Assembly (NCBI GenBank): GCA_017629325.1 | Contig: JAGBXL010000236.1 | Span: forward strand, 1-7,804 | DNA length: 7,804 nt | Reading direction: 5' to 3' | Source: Clostridia bacterium | Lineage (GTDB): Bacteria > Bacillota > Clostridia > UMGS1810 | Part shown: positions 1-5,150 of the stretch, in pieces | How the letters are laid out: every line of letters starts with the position of its first letter | Position numbering within the stretch: position 1 is the stretch's first letter | Made by a program: the position numbers and the translations under genes | The notes under the pieces: generated by a model | Seen by the model: the letters and a program-made list of their open reading frames with translations, nothing else | Told to the model about the DNA's origin: nothing | Database searches by the model: none

Positions 1-501
1 AGCGGTGCCTCCGCCATAACAGTTCACCCCAGAACAAGAAAAATGTTTTATTCGGGTGTTGCCAAAAGAAGCCTAATTTCTGATGTAAAAAAAGCGGTAT
101 CCATACCCGTTATCGGTAACGGTGATATAATAGATGCCAAAAGTGCTGCCGATATGTTTGATGAAACAAACTGCGATGCGGTAATGGTTGGCAGAGGCAG
201 TCAGGGTAATCCTTTTATATTTGCTCAAATAAATGAATACATGGAGTCGGGCTTGGTTAAAACTCATATATCAGCCCCCAAAAAACTTGAATATATGAAA
301 GAACACATAGAGCTTTTAATAAAATTAAAAGGCGAATATGTAGGCGTTAGAGAAGCCCGAAAACACATTGCGTGGTACACAAAGGGAATGCACGCGGGTG
401 CAACATTCAGGGCGGAAATATTTAAAACTTCCACCCGTGAGAACCTTATATCAATGATAGATGAATATAAAAAATTTATTTTGGAAAGGGAAGAATTATA
501 A
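1..501 (+). CDS. dusB: tRNA-dihydrouridine synthase, DusB-like, C-terminal part (5' end outside window)
   Basis: FMN-dependent enzyme that reduces specific uridines in tRNA to dihydrouridine in the cytoplasm. The reading frame is open from base 1, upstream of the first ATG at 43, and its opening residues ITVHPRTRKMFYSG match the Dus signature around the FMN/tRNA-binding region. The annotation should therefore start at the window edge and not at the internal ATG. Further family blocks follow: IPVIGNGDI, then CDAVMVGRGSQGNP (the FMN-phosphate-binding end of the TIM barrel), then ARKHIAWYTKGM of the C-terminal helical domain. The catalytic cysteine lies upstream and cannot be checked. The TAA at 499-501 shares its last A with the ATG of the next gene, so the two are probably translationally coupled. 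The assignment to Dus is firm; DusB against other bacterial Dus subfamilies is a judgement from overall similarity. Confidence 0.93.
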   Translation, partial: SGASAITVHPRTRKMFYSGVAKRSLISDVKKAVSIPVIGNGDIIDAKSAADMFDETNCDAVMVGRGSQGNPFIFAQINEYMESGLVKTHISAPKKLEYMKEHIELLIKLKGEYVGVREARKHIAWYTKGMHAGATFRAEIFKTSTRENLISMIDEYKKFILEREEL

Positions 502-869
502 TGAAAAAATCCGGCAAAATAATGGCAGTTTGCTTTTCTCTTGCGGCAATAGCTGCAGCTGCGGGAATTATTTATTTAAGTACAAATGAATCCGAAAAGA
601 AATATGCATGCATTTATGAGGACGGAAATCTAATTCACAAAATAAACCTTTCAGATGTTGAAAAGCCCTACACGGTTACTGTTGGAAGCAATGTTATTCT
701 TGTTGAAAAAGGTCAGGTTTCTATGAGTGATGCCGATTGTCCTGATGGTCTTTGCATAAAGCAGGGTGCAATAACAGGCGATGCCCGCCCGATTGTTTGC
801 CTTCCCAATAATGTTGTTGTAAAGCTTACTAACGATGAAAAAGACATTGATGCAATAGCTGGTAACTAA
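501..869 (+). CDS. NusG domain II-containing membrane-anchored protein (EetA-like)
   Basis: A 122-residue protein with one N-terminal hydrophobic segment (about residues 7-27) after a KKSGK lead, so probably anchored with its C-terminal domain outside. Residues about 35-112 form a NusG_II-type domain (PF07009) with the signature DCPDGLC (residues 79-85), KQG (88-90) and VCLPN (99-103); the cysteines are C80, C85 and C100. The biochemical function is not established. In Listeria-type flavin-based extracellular electron transfer loci, a protein of this family beside a Gx-transporter protein is, as I recall, called EetA, hence the suggestion. The start at 501 overlaps the dus stop by 1 nt and is preceded by the purine-rich stretch AAAGGGAAG (485-493), which includes dus coding sequence. 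The next gene begins 1 nt after this stop, as is usual for the pair. The domain call is good; the role in electron transfer is inference. Confidence 0.85.
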   Translation: MKKSGKIMAVCFSLAAIAAAAGIIYLSTNESEKKYACIYEDGNLIHKINLSDVEKPYTVTVGSNVILVEKGQVSMSDADCPDGLCIKQGAITGDARPIVCLPNNVVVKLTNDEKDIDAIAGN

Positions 870-870
870 A

Positions 871-1383
871 ATGAAAAGAACAAAACATTTTTATTTAGTT
901 TTAATATCAGTAATGGCGTCGCTTTCTCTGGGGCTTTATGCTTTAGAGAGCCTCATACCGCCAATAGTTGCTGTTCCGGGAGTGAAGCTTGGGCTTGCAA
1001 ATGTTATAACGCTTATATGTATATATATTATCGGAACAAAGCATGCTTTAGCAGTTCTTCTTTTAAGAATATTTTTATCGGCAATGCTCTTTGGTCAACC
1101 GGTATCCCTCACTTTTAGCTTGTTTGGAGGGCTTCTTTCGTTTTTTGCTATGGCAGTTTTAAAAAGGTTTTTATGCGAAGAAAATATATGGGCAATAAGC
1201 GTTTTCGGAGCATTTTTTCATAATTTAGGGCAGATAATTGCAGCAGTAATAATAACAAGCGAGCTTTCTGTGGCATATTATTTTCTTGTTCTTATCATAT
1301 CTTCGGTTATAACAGGTGTGTTTACGGGAATATGTGCAGGGTATGCAGTAAGGAAACTAAAAAAATTGAATTTAGGTGTATAA
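871..1383 (+). CDS. Gx transporter family / heptaprenyl diphosphate synthase component I-like membrane protein (EetB-like)
   Basis: A 170-residue, very hydrophobic protein with about five to six membrane segments (roughly residues 8-28, 38-56, 58-75, 80-97, 107-128, 135-158). Family features of PF07456 are the PGVKLGLANVITL block (36-48), LRIFLSAMLFG (65-75) and HNLGQ (117-121). The PF07456 name comes from a heptaprenyl diphosphate synthase subunit, but the fold resembles ECF-transporter S components, and automated annotation usually calls it a Gx transporter. The substrate is unknown. It follows the NusG_II gene with a 1-nt gap and I see no Shine-Dalgarno sequence before its ATG, so translation probably depends on coupling to the upstream gene. 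No polyprenyl synthetase or Ndh2-type dehydrogenase follows; the unit ends in the hairpin-rich gap. The family call is good; whether it acts in quinone supply, flavin handling or electron export is open. Confidence 0.83.
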   Translation: MKRTKHFYLVLISVMASLSLGLYALESLIPPIVAVPGVKLGLANVITLICIYIIGTKHALAVLLLRIFLSAMLFGQPVSLTFSLFGGLLSFFAMAVLKRFLCEENIWAISVFGAFFHNLGQIIAAVIITSELSVAYYFLVLIISSVITGVFTGICAGYAVRKLKKLNLGV

Positions 1384-1420
1384 AATAAGCCCAGAAGGAT
1401 AAATAATAAACTTGTCAGCC

Positions 1421-1450
1421 GTCAGAAAAATTTCTGACCGGTTTTATTAT
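1421..1450 (+). terminator. possible terminator after the dus/EetAB-like unit
   Basis: GTCAGAAA (1421-1428) pairs perfectly with TTTCTGAC (1431-1438); in RNA the tip opens to a 4-6 nt loop. A T-rich run GGTTTTATTAT follows. The flanks also pair (ATAATAAA at 1403-1410 with TTTATTAT at 1443-1450), which would compete with the U-tract role. It sits 38 nt after the preceding stop codon. The low G+C of the stem keeps confidence moderate; the stronger hairpin just downstream may share or take over the job. Confidence 0.45.
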
Positions 1451-1503
1451 AAAAAAGTGAACCTCCATACTTCTTTTCTTGTGGTATGGAGGTTCACTTT
1501 TTT
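1451..1503. terminator. perfect 20-bp inverted repeat, bidirectional terminator-like hairpin
   Basis: The arm 1451-1470 (AAAAAAGTGAACCTCCATAC) is the exact reverse complement of 1484-1503, with a 13-nt loop, TTCTTTTCTTGTG. The six A at the left foot and six T at the right foot are what a bidirectional intrinsic terminator looks like, with the G+C-richer part in the upper stem. It is also the size and form of small non-autonomous repeats, so it could be a dispersed element. It lies between two genes that both run rightwards, so a bidirectional terminator is not required by the gene layout. Confidence 0.7.
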
Positions 1504-1513
1504 GAAACAAGCA

Positions 1514-1540
1514 AAATTGCACACGCCTTGCGTGCAATTT
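1514..1540. repeat. 9-bp inverted repeat (third stem-loop of the gap)
   Basis: AAATTGCAC (1514-1522) is the exact reverse complement of GTGCAATTT (1532-1540), loop ACGCCTTGC. An alternative register pairs ACGC (1523-1526) with GCGT (1530-1533). There is no long U-tract directly after it, so it is a weak terminator candidate and is listed as structure only. Confidence 0.6.
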
Positions 1541-1550
1541 CCTATGTTAT

Positions 1551-1586
1551 AAAATAACAAACCCTTATTGGCGGTTTTGTTGTTTT
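1551..1586. repeat. imperfect AT-rich hairpin (fourth stem-loop of the gap)
   Basis: AAAATAACAAA (1551-1561) can pair with TTTGTTGTTTT (1576-1586) with one G-U wobble; CC at 1562-1563 and GG at 1573-1574 can add two pairs across a bulge. It is followed by TG and GGTTTTAT, so it could act as a U-rich terminator in the forward direction. It lies only about 15 nt before the candidate -35 box of the next operon. Confidence 0.4.
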
Positions 1587-1600
1587 TGTGGTTTTATATC

Positions 1601-1629
1601 TTGATTAAATTTTAACATTGTGATAAACT
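1601..1629 (+). promoter_or_regulatory. candidate sigma-A promoter for the mrp-ybaK-lipoprotein operon
   Basis: TTGATT (1601-1606) is spaced 17 nt from TAAACT (1624-1629), which is preceded by TG at 1621-1622, giving an extended -10 (TGaTAAACT). The -10 matches the consensus at four of six positions. It lies 55 nt before the mrp start, behind the hairpin cluster, and is the best promoter-like match in the gap. Transcription start is unproven. Confidence 0.5.
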
Positions 1630-1683
1630 AATAAGGATAGTACCCCAATGGCTAAAATTCACATATAGAAAGGAAGCATAAAA

Positions 1684-2511
1684 ATGAGTGAAGAATGCAC
1701 ACACAATTGTGAAACCTGCTCTGCAAATTGTTCTTCAAGAAAAGAAGATCCCCAGAGCTTTATAGAAAAACCAAACCAAATGAGCAAAATTGGTAAGGTT
1801 ATAGGTGTTGTAAGCGGTAAAGGCGGAGTTGGTAAATCTCTTGTAACTTCTCTTCTTGCCGTAAATATGAAAAGAAAAGACTATAACACATCTATTTTAG
1901 ATGCAGATATAACAGGTCCTTCAATTCCAAAAGCTTTTGGCTTAAAAGAGAAAGCTCAGGCAAATGAATTTGGTCTTCTTCCTGTAAGAACAAAAACAGG
2001 AATAGATGTTATGAGTATAAATCTTCTTTTAGAAAATGATACCGACCCTGTTGTATGGAGAGGTCCTGTTATCGGCGGAACTGTTAAACAGTTCTGGACA
2101 GATGTTATCTGGGATACAGAATATATGTTTATTGATATGCCTCCCGGCACAGGCGATGTTCCCCTCACGGTTTTCCAGTCTATCCCCGTAGATGGAATAG
2201 TTATTGTTACATCACCCCAGGAGCTTGTTTCAATGATAGTTGGAAAAGCTGTTAAAATGGCACAGCTTATGAATGTTCCGATTATTGGTATAGTTGAGAA
2301 TATGTCTTATTTCAAATGTGAAGACTGTGGCAAAGAGCACAAAATCTATGGTGAAAGCCATATTGAAGAAATCGCAGCAGCACACGGCATCGAAAACTTA
2401 AGCCGCCTACCTATAAATCCTAAAATTGCGGCGGGTGTTGATGCAGGTCTTATTGAACTTTATGAGGGCGACTGGCTCGATAATATGACAGATGCTATTG
2501 AAAAGCTTTAA
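1684..2511 (+). CDS. mrp: Mrp/NBP35 (ApbC) family Fe-S cluster carrier ATPase
   Basis: Cytoplasmic P-loop ATPase of the Mrp/ApbC/Nbp35 group (ParA/MinD-like fold), known in other organisms to bind and transfer Fe-S clusters to apoproteins. The 275-residue protein has the deviant Walker A SGKGGVGKS (44-52, signature Lys K46), a switch I segment DADITGPS (73-80), switch II DMPPGTGD (151-158), the base-recognition ENMS (205-208), and the CxxC motif C212/C215 that binds the bridging cluster in the dimer. An additional Cys-rich N-terminus carries C5, C9, C12 and C16, followed by a short linker before the ATPase domain. The start at 1684 is supported by AAAGGAAG (1670-1677) at suitable distance. 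The 11-nt gap to ybaK and the shared terminator at 3654 suggest a three-gene operon. The length is typical for bacterial short Mrp lacking the N-terminal DUF59 domain. Confidence 0.95.
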   Translation: MSEECTHNCETCSANCSSRKEDPQSFIEKPNQMSKIGKVIGVVSGKGGVGKSLVTSLLAVNMKRKDYNTSILDADITGPSIPKAFGLKEKAQANEFGLLPVRTKTGIDVMSINLLLENDTDPVVWRGPVIGGTVKQFWTDVIWDTEYMFIDMPPGTGDVPLTVFQSIPVDGIVIVTSPQELVSMIVGKAVKMAQLMNVPIIGIVENMSYFKCEDCGKEHKIYGESHIEEIAAAHGIENLSRLPINPKIAAGVDAGLIELYEGDWLDNMTDAIEKL

Positions 2512-2522
2512 GGAATAACGCT

Positions 2523-3002
2523 ATGACAAAAACAAATGCAATGCGTATGCTCGATAAGGCAAAAATACCTTATGAAGCTTTAGAATACACGGTAGATGAA
2601 AGCGACCTTTCGGGAGTTACAATCGCAAAAACTGTTGGCTTAGATTGCAGCATGGTTTTTAAAACCCTTGTTGCAAAGGGAGATAAAACAGGGCCTATTG
2701 TTATGTGTATTCCTGTTGATAAGGAAATTGACCTGAAAAAAGCAGCGTCCCTTTCGGGTAATAAAAAAATAGAAATGATTCATGTTAAAGACCTTTTAAG
2801 TCTCACGGGTTATATTCGCGGCGGTTGTTCTCCTGTTGGAATGAAGAAAAAGTTTCCAACCTATTTTAATGATAGCTGCCAAGCTCATGAGAAAATAACA
2901 GTAAGTGCAGGAGTTAAAGGCTGTCAGCTTCTTGTTTGTGTAAAGGAACTTATAGAATATACATCAGCCACAGTATGCGATCTTATAAAAAAAGAGGAAT
3001 GA
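2523..3002 (+). CDS. ybaK: YbaK/EbsC-type Cys-tRNA(Pro) deacylase
   Basis: Trans-editing enzyme that hydrolyses cysteine mischarged on tRNA-Pro (ProRS can charge Cys). The 159-residue protein has the normal length of the family (PF04073). Visible features are the early helix KTNAMRMLDKAKIPYE, the catalytically important Lys in VFKTLV (K47, residues 45-50), the block GYIRGGCSPVGMKK (96-109), and the SAGVKGCQLLV strand (128-138). The start at 2523 has AAGGA (2509-2513) about 9 nt upstream, overlapping the mrp stop codon. The next gene begins 7 nt after its TGA, so it is part of the mrp operon. Related ProXp-type editing domains (Ala or other specificities) share the fold, so substrate specificity is by family resemblance. 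Confidence 0.92.
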   Translation: MTKTNAMRMLDKAKIPYEALEYTVDESDLSGVTIAKTVGLDCSMVFKTLVAKGDKTGPIVMCIPVDKEIDLKKAASLSGNKKIEMIHVKDLLSLTGYIRGGCSPVGMKKKFPTYFNDSCQAHEKITVSAGVKGCQLLVCVKELIEYTSATVCDLIKKEE

Positions 3003-3009
3003 GAAAAAG

Positions 3010-3648
3010 ATGACAAATAAACTTAAGAAATTTGTTTCCATAATAGCACTTGTGTGTGTGTTTGTATCTTTTGCAGCTTGTTCAAACGGAAATATTGATA
3101 CAACCGACATCACAAAGGAAGAAAAAAGCGGGTATGTAAAAGGAAACAGAATTGAGCCCGATTTTTCAAATGTTAAAATCCGAAAAGCATCAAATAAGGT
3201 TATAAAATGTAAAACAGAAGAAGAATTAATAGCGTGTCTTGAAGCTTTTGCAAATCCCAATGCAAATGAATTTGATGCGATTTCAATTCTTGGTGAATTT
3301 CGCTTTGATATGCCTTATAATAAGCTTAGAGAAACAATGTATACTGCAGCAAAAAACTGGCAGTCGGTTATTGTTAATAAGGTTGGACCTGCGTGTAAGG
3401 TAGATATTAAGCTTAAAAGTAAAACACCTATTGAATTATCAAGTGAAACAGTTAAACAGTGGAATAAAGAATTTGATAGTGAGCTACAGGCATATACTAA
3501 TGTTAAATGTGAAGTTTCCACTATTTATGCTGTAAACACCAAGAACTTCAGTTTTGATATTGTAAAGCTTGATGGAGTTTGGTATCTGGCAAACAGCGGC
3601 ACAATAAATAAGCTGCAGGAAATAATTACAACACATATTTATAATTAA
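3010..3648 (+). CDS. hypothetical lipoprotein
   Basis: I do not recognise this family. The 212-residue protein begins with a typical lipoprotein signal: basic MTNKLKK, a hydrophobic core (about 8-22) and a lipobox FAAC with C24 as the expected lipidated cysteine; the -3 position is Phe rather than the commoner Leu. It is followed by a polar, Asn/Asp/Thr/Lys-rich linker (25-60) and a soluble domain. The C-terminal pattern of alternating strands ending FDIVKLDGVWYLANSG (183-198) resembles the last hairpin of NTF2-like or cystatin-like domains found in small Firmicute lipoproteins; that is shape resemblance only. Further cysteines are at 67, 76, 129 and 167. It would sit on the outer face of the cytoplasmic membrane. 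The start follows ybaK by 7 nt, with AGAGG (2993-2997) as a somewhat distant ribosome binding site. An intrinsic terminator follows at once, so it is the last gene of the mrp operon. Confidence 0.8.
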   Translation: MTNKLKKFVSIIALVCVFVSFAACSNGNIDTTDITKEEKSGYVKGNRIEPDFSNVKIRKASNKVIKCKTEEELIACLEAFANPNANEFDAISILGEFRFDMPYNKLRETMYTAAKNWQSVIVNKVGPACKVDIKLKSKTPIELSSETVKQWNKEFDSELQAYTNVKCEVSTIYAVNTKNFSFDIVKLDGVWYLANSGTINKLQEIITTHIYN

Positions 3649-3653
3649 CATCA

Positions 3654-3690
3654 AAAACCCGAAGCATTGTTATATGTTTCGGGTTTTCTT
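3654..3690 (+). terminator. intrinsic terminator of the mrp-ybaK-lipoprotein operon
   Basis: AAAACCCGAA (3654-3663) pairs exactly with TTCGGGTTTT (3678-3687). The stem extends inward by G-U, C-G, A-T and T-A pairs to 14 bp with a 6-nt loop (3668-3673). The run TTTTCTT follows. It lies 6 nt after the lipoprotein stop codon. The A-run at the left foot would let it work in reverse too, though no converging gene is present. Confidence 0.88.
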
Positions 3691-3727
3691 ACATATAATT
3701 TTGTGTAAAATTAACAGAATACATCTA

Positions 3728-3756
3728 TTGAAATATTTTGTCGTTTTTGTTATAAT
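3728..3756 (+). promoter_or_regulatory. strong sigma-A type promoter with extended -10 for the rseC-ATPase-oxidoreductase operon
   Basis: TTGAAA (3728-3733), a 17-nt spacer and a perfect TATAAT (3751-3756) with TG at 3748-3749 (TGtTATAAT). The -35 matches the consensus at four of six positions and the -10 at all six. It lies about 32 nt before the rseC-like start, directly after the upstream operon's terminator, in the only intergenic space that precedes this gene set. It is the clearest promoter in the window. Confidence 0.8.
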
Positions 3757-3788
3757 ATTATATTATCCATAGTAAAGAAGGTGCCGGT

Positions 3789-4184
3789 ATGACGGGAGAA
3801 GCAGTTGTAATTAGTGTATGCGGCAATGAAGCAACAGTTAAAATTTCAAAGTCTTCCGCCTGCGGTCATGACTGTGCATCATGCAAGGCTTGTTCAAACC
3901 CAAGCTATGAGATAAGCGTAATAAATAAAATCGGTGCAAATGTTGGCGATAAGGTTTTAATTGAAACCAAAACCTCAAAAGTTTTATTTGCAAGCTTTCT
4001 TCTTTATATTTTGCCCGTGTTTATGCTTATAATAGGGGCGGTAGTCCTGGAAGAAAACCCAATGGGGCTATGGAGTGTTTTTGTTTTTATCTCGATGGCT
4101 TTAGTGTGGCTTTTAATTATAAAGCTAACAAACAAAAAGCTAAAAATAAAAAATGAAATAGTAGCATTTAATCAGAAGGATTGA
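3789..4184 (+). CDS. RseC/MucC (SoxR-reducing system) family membrane protein
   Basis: A 131-residue member of the RseC_MucC family (PF04246). The N-terminal soluble part begins with the typical GEAVVISVCGNEATVKI strand pair and carries a cysteine cluster C25-x3-C29-x2-C32-x2-C35 (SACGHDCASCKAC) suited to metal, Fe-S or thiol redox chemistry; C11 is an extra cysteine. Two membrane segments follow, about 66-87 and 93-112, and then a Lys-rich cytoplasmic tail. In proteobacteria, RseC acts with Rnf-type complexes to keep the [2Fe-2S] of SoxR reduced and also affects sigma-E. In Clostridia the role is not established, and no rnf or soxR gene is visible here. The start at 3789 is fixed by GAAGGTG (3777-3783) and the promoter just upstream. 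It is separated by 4 nt from the ATPase gene, so the two are surely co-transcribed. Confidence 0.85.
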   Translation: MTGEAVVISVCGNEATVKISKSSACGHDCASCKACSNPSYEISVINKIGANVGDKVLIETKTSKVLFASFLLYILPVFMLIIGAVVLEENPMGLWSVFVFISMALVWLLIIKLTNKKLKIKNEIVAFNQKD

Positions 4185-4188
4185 TTAT

Positions 4189-4860
4189 ATGAAAAAAATA
4201 AATATAGTAACAGGGCACTATGGCAGCGGTAAAACCGAGTTTGCCATAAACTATGCTCTTAAATTAAAAGAATCTCACGGCTCGTCGGTTATATGTGATA
4301 TGGATATTGTGAATCCATATTTTCGCACCAACGATGCAGTTTCGTTTTTAAAAAATGAGGGGGTAAGTGTAATTGCTCCCGAATATGCAAACACAAATCT
4401 GGATTTGCCCAGTCTTCCAAGTGATATTATTTCGGTGTTTTCTGAAAATTCGCCCCCATCTGTTTTAGATGTTGGCGGCGATGACGACGGAGCAATTGCA
4501 CTAGGTCAGTTTTATCCTTACCTTTCAAAAGAAGACTACGAAATGTTTTTTGTTATAAATGCCCTTCGCCCCGACACCTCATCGGCAGATGGCATTATAA
4601 AGCTTATAAAAGATATTGAATATGTTTCAAGATGCAAGGTAACATCTCTTGTTAATAACACAAATTTAAGCTACCTTTCATCTGTTAAAGATATAACAGA
4701 TTCCATTAGTCTTATAGATGAAGTATCTAATCTTACGGGAATTAAGGTTAAATATATATCGGGCAAAGAAGATATACTCTCTAAATTGCCCGAGGAATTA
4801 AAAGAAAAGCTATTTCCCTTAAAGCTCTTTATGCAACTCCCGTTTGATGCATTTGCTTAA
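4189..4860 (+). CDS. P-loop ATPase, MinD/ParA/CobQ-like, of unknown target
   Basis: A 223-residue cytoplasmic nucleotide-binding protein. The N-terminus has a Walker A GHYGSGKTE (9-17). It is followed by an aspartate pair in VICDMDIVNPYFRT (D37, D39, switch I-like), a switch II or Walker B segment SVLDVGGDDDGA (91-102), and LVNNTNL (155-161) in the position where SIMIBI NTPases recognise the base. The order and spacing place it in the SIMIBI class near MinD, ParA and CobQ/BioD, but the classical signature lysine of the deviant Walker A (KGGxGK) is absent, so MinD-like dimerisation cannot be assumed. It has no membrane segment, metal motif or second domain. AGAAGGA (4174-4180) lies 8 nt before the start. 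Co-directional, it sits 60 nt before the ferredoxin subunit gene of the oxidoreductase. I believe similar unnamed ATPases are common at this position in Clostridia, but that is memory and needs checking. Assembly, activation or regulation of the enzyme is inference. Confidence 0.82.
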   Translation: MKKINIVTGHYGSGKTEFAINYALKLKESHGSSVICDMDIVNPYFRTNDAVSFLKNEGVSVIAPEYANTNLDLPSLPSDIISVFSENSPPSVLDVGGDDDGAIALGQFYPYLSKEDYEMFFVINALRPDTSSADGIIKLIKDIEYVSRCKVTSLVNNTNLSYLSSVKDITDSISLIDEVSNLTGIKVKYISGKEDILSKLPEELKEKLFPLKLFMQLPFDAFA

Positions 4861-4866
4861 AATTAT

Positions 4867-4887
4867 CCGAATAAGCTTCGGTTTAAT
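4867..4887 (+). terminator. weak stem-loop between ATPase and ferredoxin genes, possible attenuator
   Basis: CCGAA (4867-4871) pairs with TTCGG (4877-4881) around the loop TAAGC, followed by TTTAAT. The stem has only 5 bp and the U-tract is short, so at most it would attenuate transcription between the RseC/ATPase pair and the oxidoreductase genes. I found no good -35/-10 pair in the remaining bases before 4921, which favours read-through from the promoter at 3728. Confidence 0.3.
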
Positions 4888-4920
4888 ATAGTTATAAATC
4901 TCTTAAAGGAGGCTCTAAAT

Positions 4921-5127
4921 ATGGCAAAAGTTAGTTTCAGAGAAGACAGATGTAAGGGCTGCGGTCTTTGTGTTGAAGTTTGTCCTAAAAAAATTGTTAA
5001 AATGGCAACCGACAGAATCAATGCAAAAGGCTTTCACCCTGCAACAGTAACAGAGCAGGATAAATGCATAGGTTGTGCTTTTTGTGCTACTATGTGTCCT
5101 GACGTTGTAATTGAAGTTGAAAGATAG
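4921..5127 (+). CDS. 2-oxoacid:ferredoxin oxidoreductase, ferredoxin-like delta subunit (2x[4Fe-4S])
   Basis: A 68-residue dicluster ferredoxin with two CxxCxxCxxxC sets: C11, C14, C17, C21 (CKGCGLCVEVCPKK) and C49, C52, C55, C59 (CIGCAFCATMCPD), the second set ending in D instead of the usual P-E. As the KorD/VorD-type subunit it passes electrons from the thiamine/CoA half-reaction to external ferredoxin. Each half contributes three cysteines to its own cluster and one to the other, as in bacterial 2x[4Fe-4S] ferredoxins. The start at 4921 is strongly marked by AAAGGAGG (4905-4912), 8 nt upstream. The stop lies 20 nt before the alpha subunit start, and the whole delta-alpha-beta-gamma block is compact, so this is a dedicated subunit and not a free ferredoxin. 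Confidence 0.93.
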   Translation: MAKVSFREDRCKGCGLCVEVCPKKIVKMATDRINAKGFHPATVTEQDKCIGCAFCATMCPDVVIEVER

Positions 5128-5130
5128 TAC

Positions 5131-5150
5131 CAAAGGAGGTTTTTTAAGTG
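5131..5150 (+). promoter_or_regulatory. ribosome binding site fixing a GTG start for the alpha subunit
   Basis: CAAAGGAGGT (5131-5140) is a near-perfect anti-16S match, followed by 7 nt and then GTG at 5148-5150. It decides the start codon in favour of GTG over the ATG at 5163. Confidence 0.85.

Larger units (their letters stand above)
1384..1683. other. non-coding gap with four successive stem-loops
   Basis: No convincing coding region on either strand. From left to right it holds: a short palindrome with a T-rich tail (1421-1450); a perfect 20-bp inverted repeat (1451-1503); a 9-bp inverted repeat (1514-1522 with 1532-1540, 9-nt loop); and an imperfect AT-rich hairpin (1551-1563 with 1573-1586). 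After these come a candidate promoter (1601-1629) and a ribosome binding site for the next gene. The first hairpins probably terminate the dus operon. The number of consecutive stem-loops exceeds what termination needs and suggests a repeat element or a structured RNA. The individual structures have their own entries. Confidence 0.75.

Noticed and set aside
1384..1683. T-box, riboswitch or tRNA in the hairpin-rich gap
   Set aside because: I see no T-box sequence, no conserved riboswitch core and no cloverleaf; the structures are simple inverted repeats.
2964..3260. Minus-strand 98-residue hydrophobic ORF
   Set aside because: It is antisense to the end of ybaK and the signal-peptide part of the lipoprotein; no promoter or ribosome binding site is visible.
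3701..3717. TTGTGTAAAATTAACAG upstream of the promoter as a Rex (NADH-sensing) operator
   Set aside because: The halves TTGT and ACA resemble the Rex palindrome, but the spacing is one base short, the inner bases do not match, and the site lies upstream of the -35 box. It is too weak to list.
4861..4920. TPP riboswitch or a second promoter before the thiamine-dependent enzyme
   Set aside because: Only 60 nt are available, with no conserved CTGAGA element and only a 5-bp stem; AT-rich -10-like strings lack a fitting -35.
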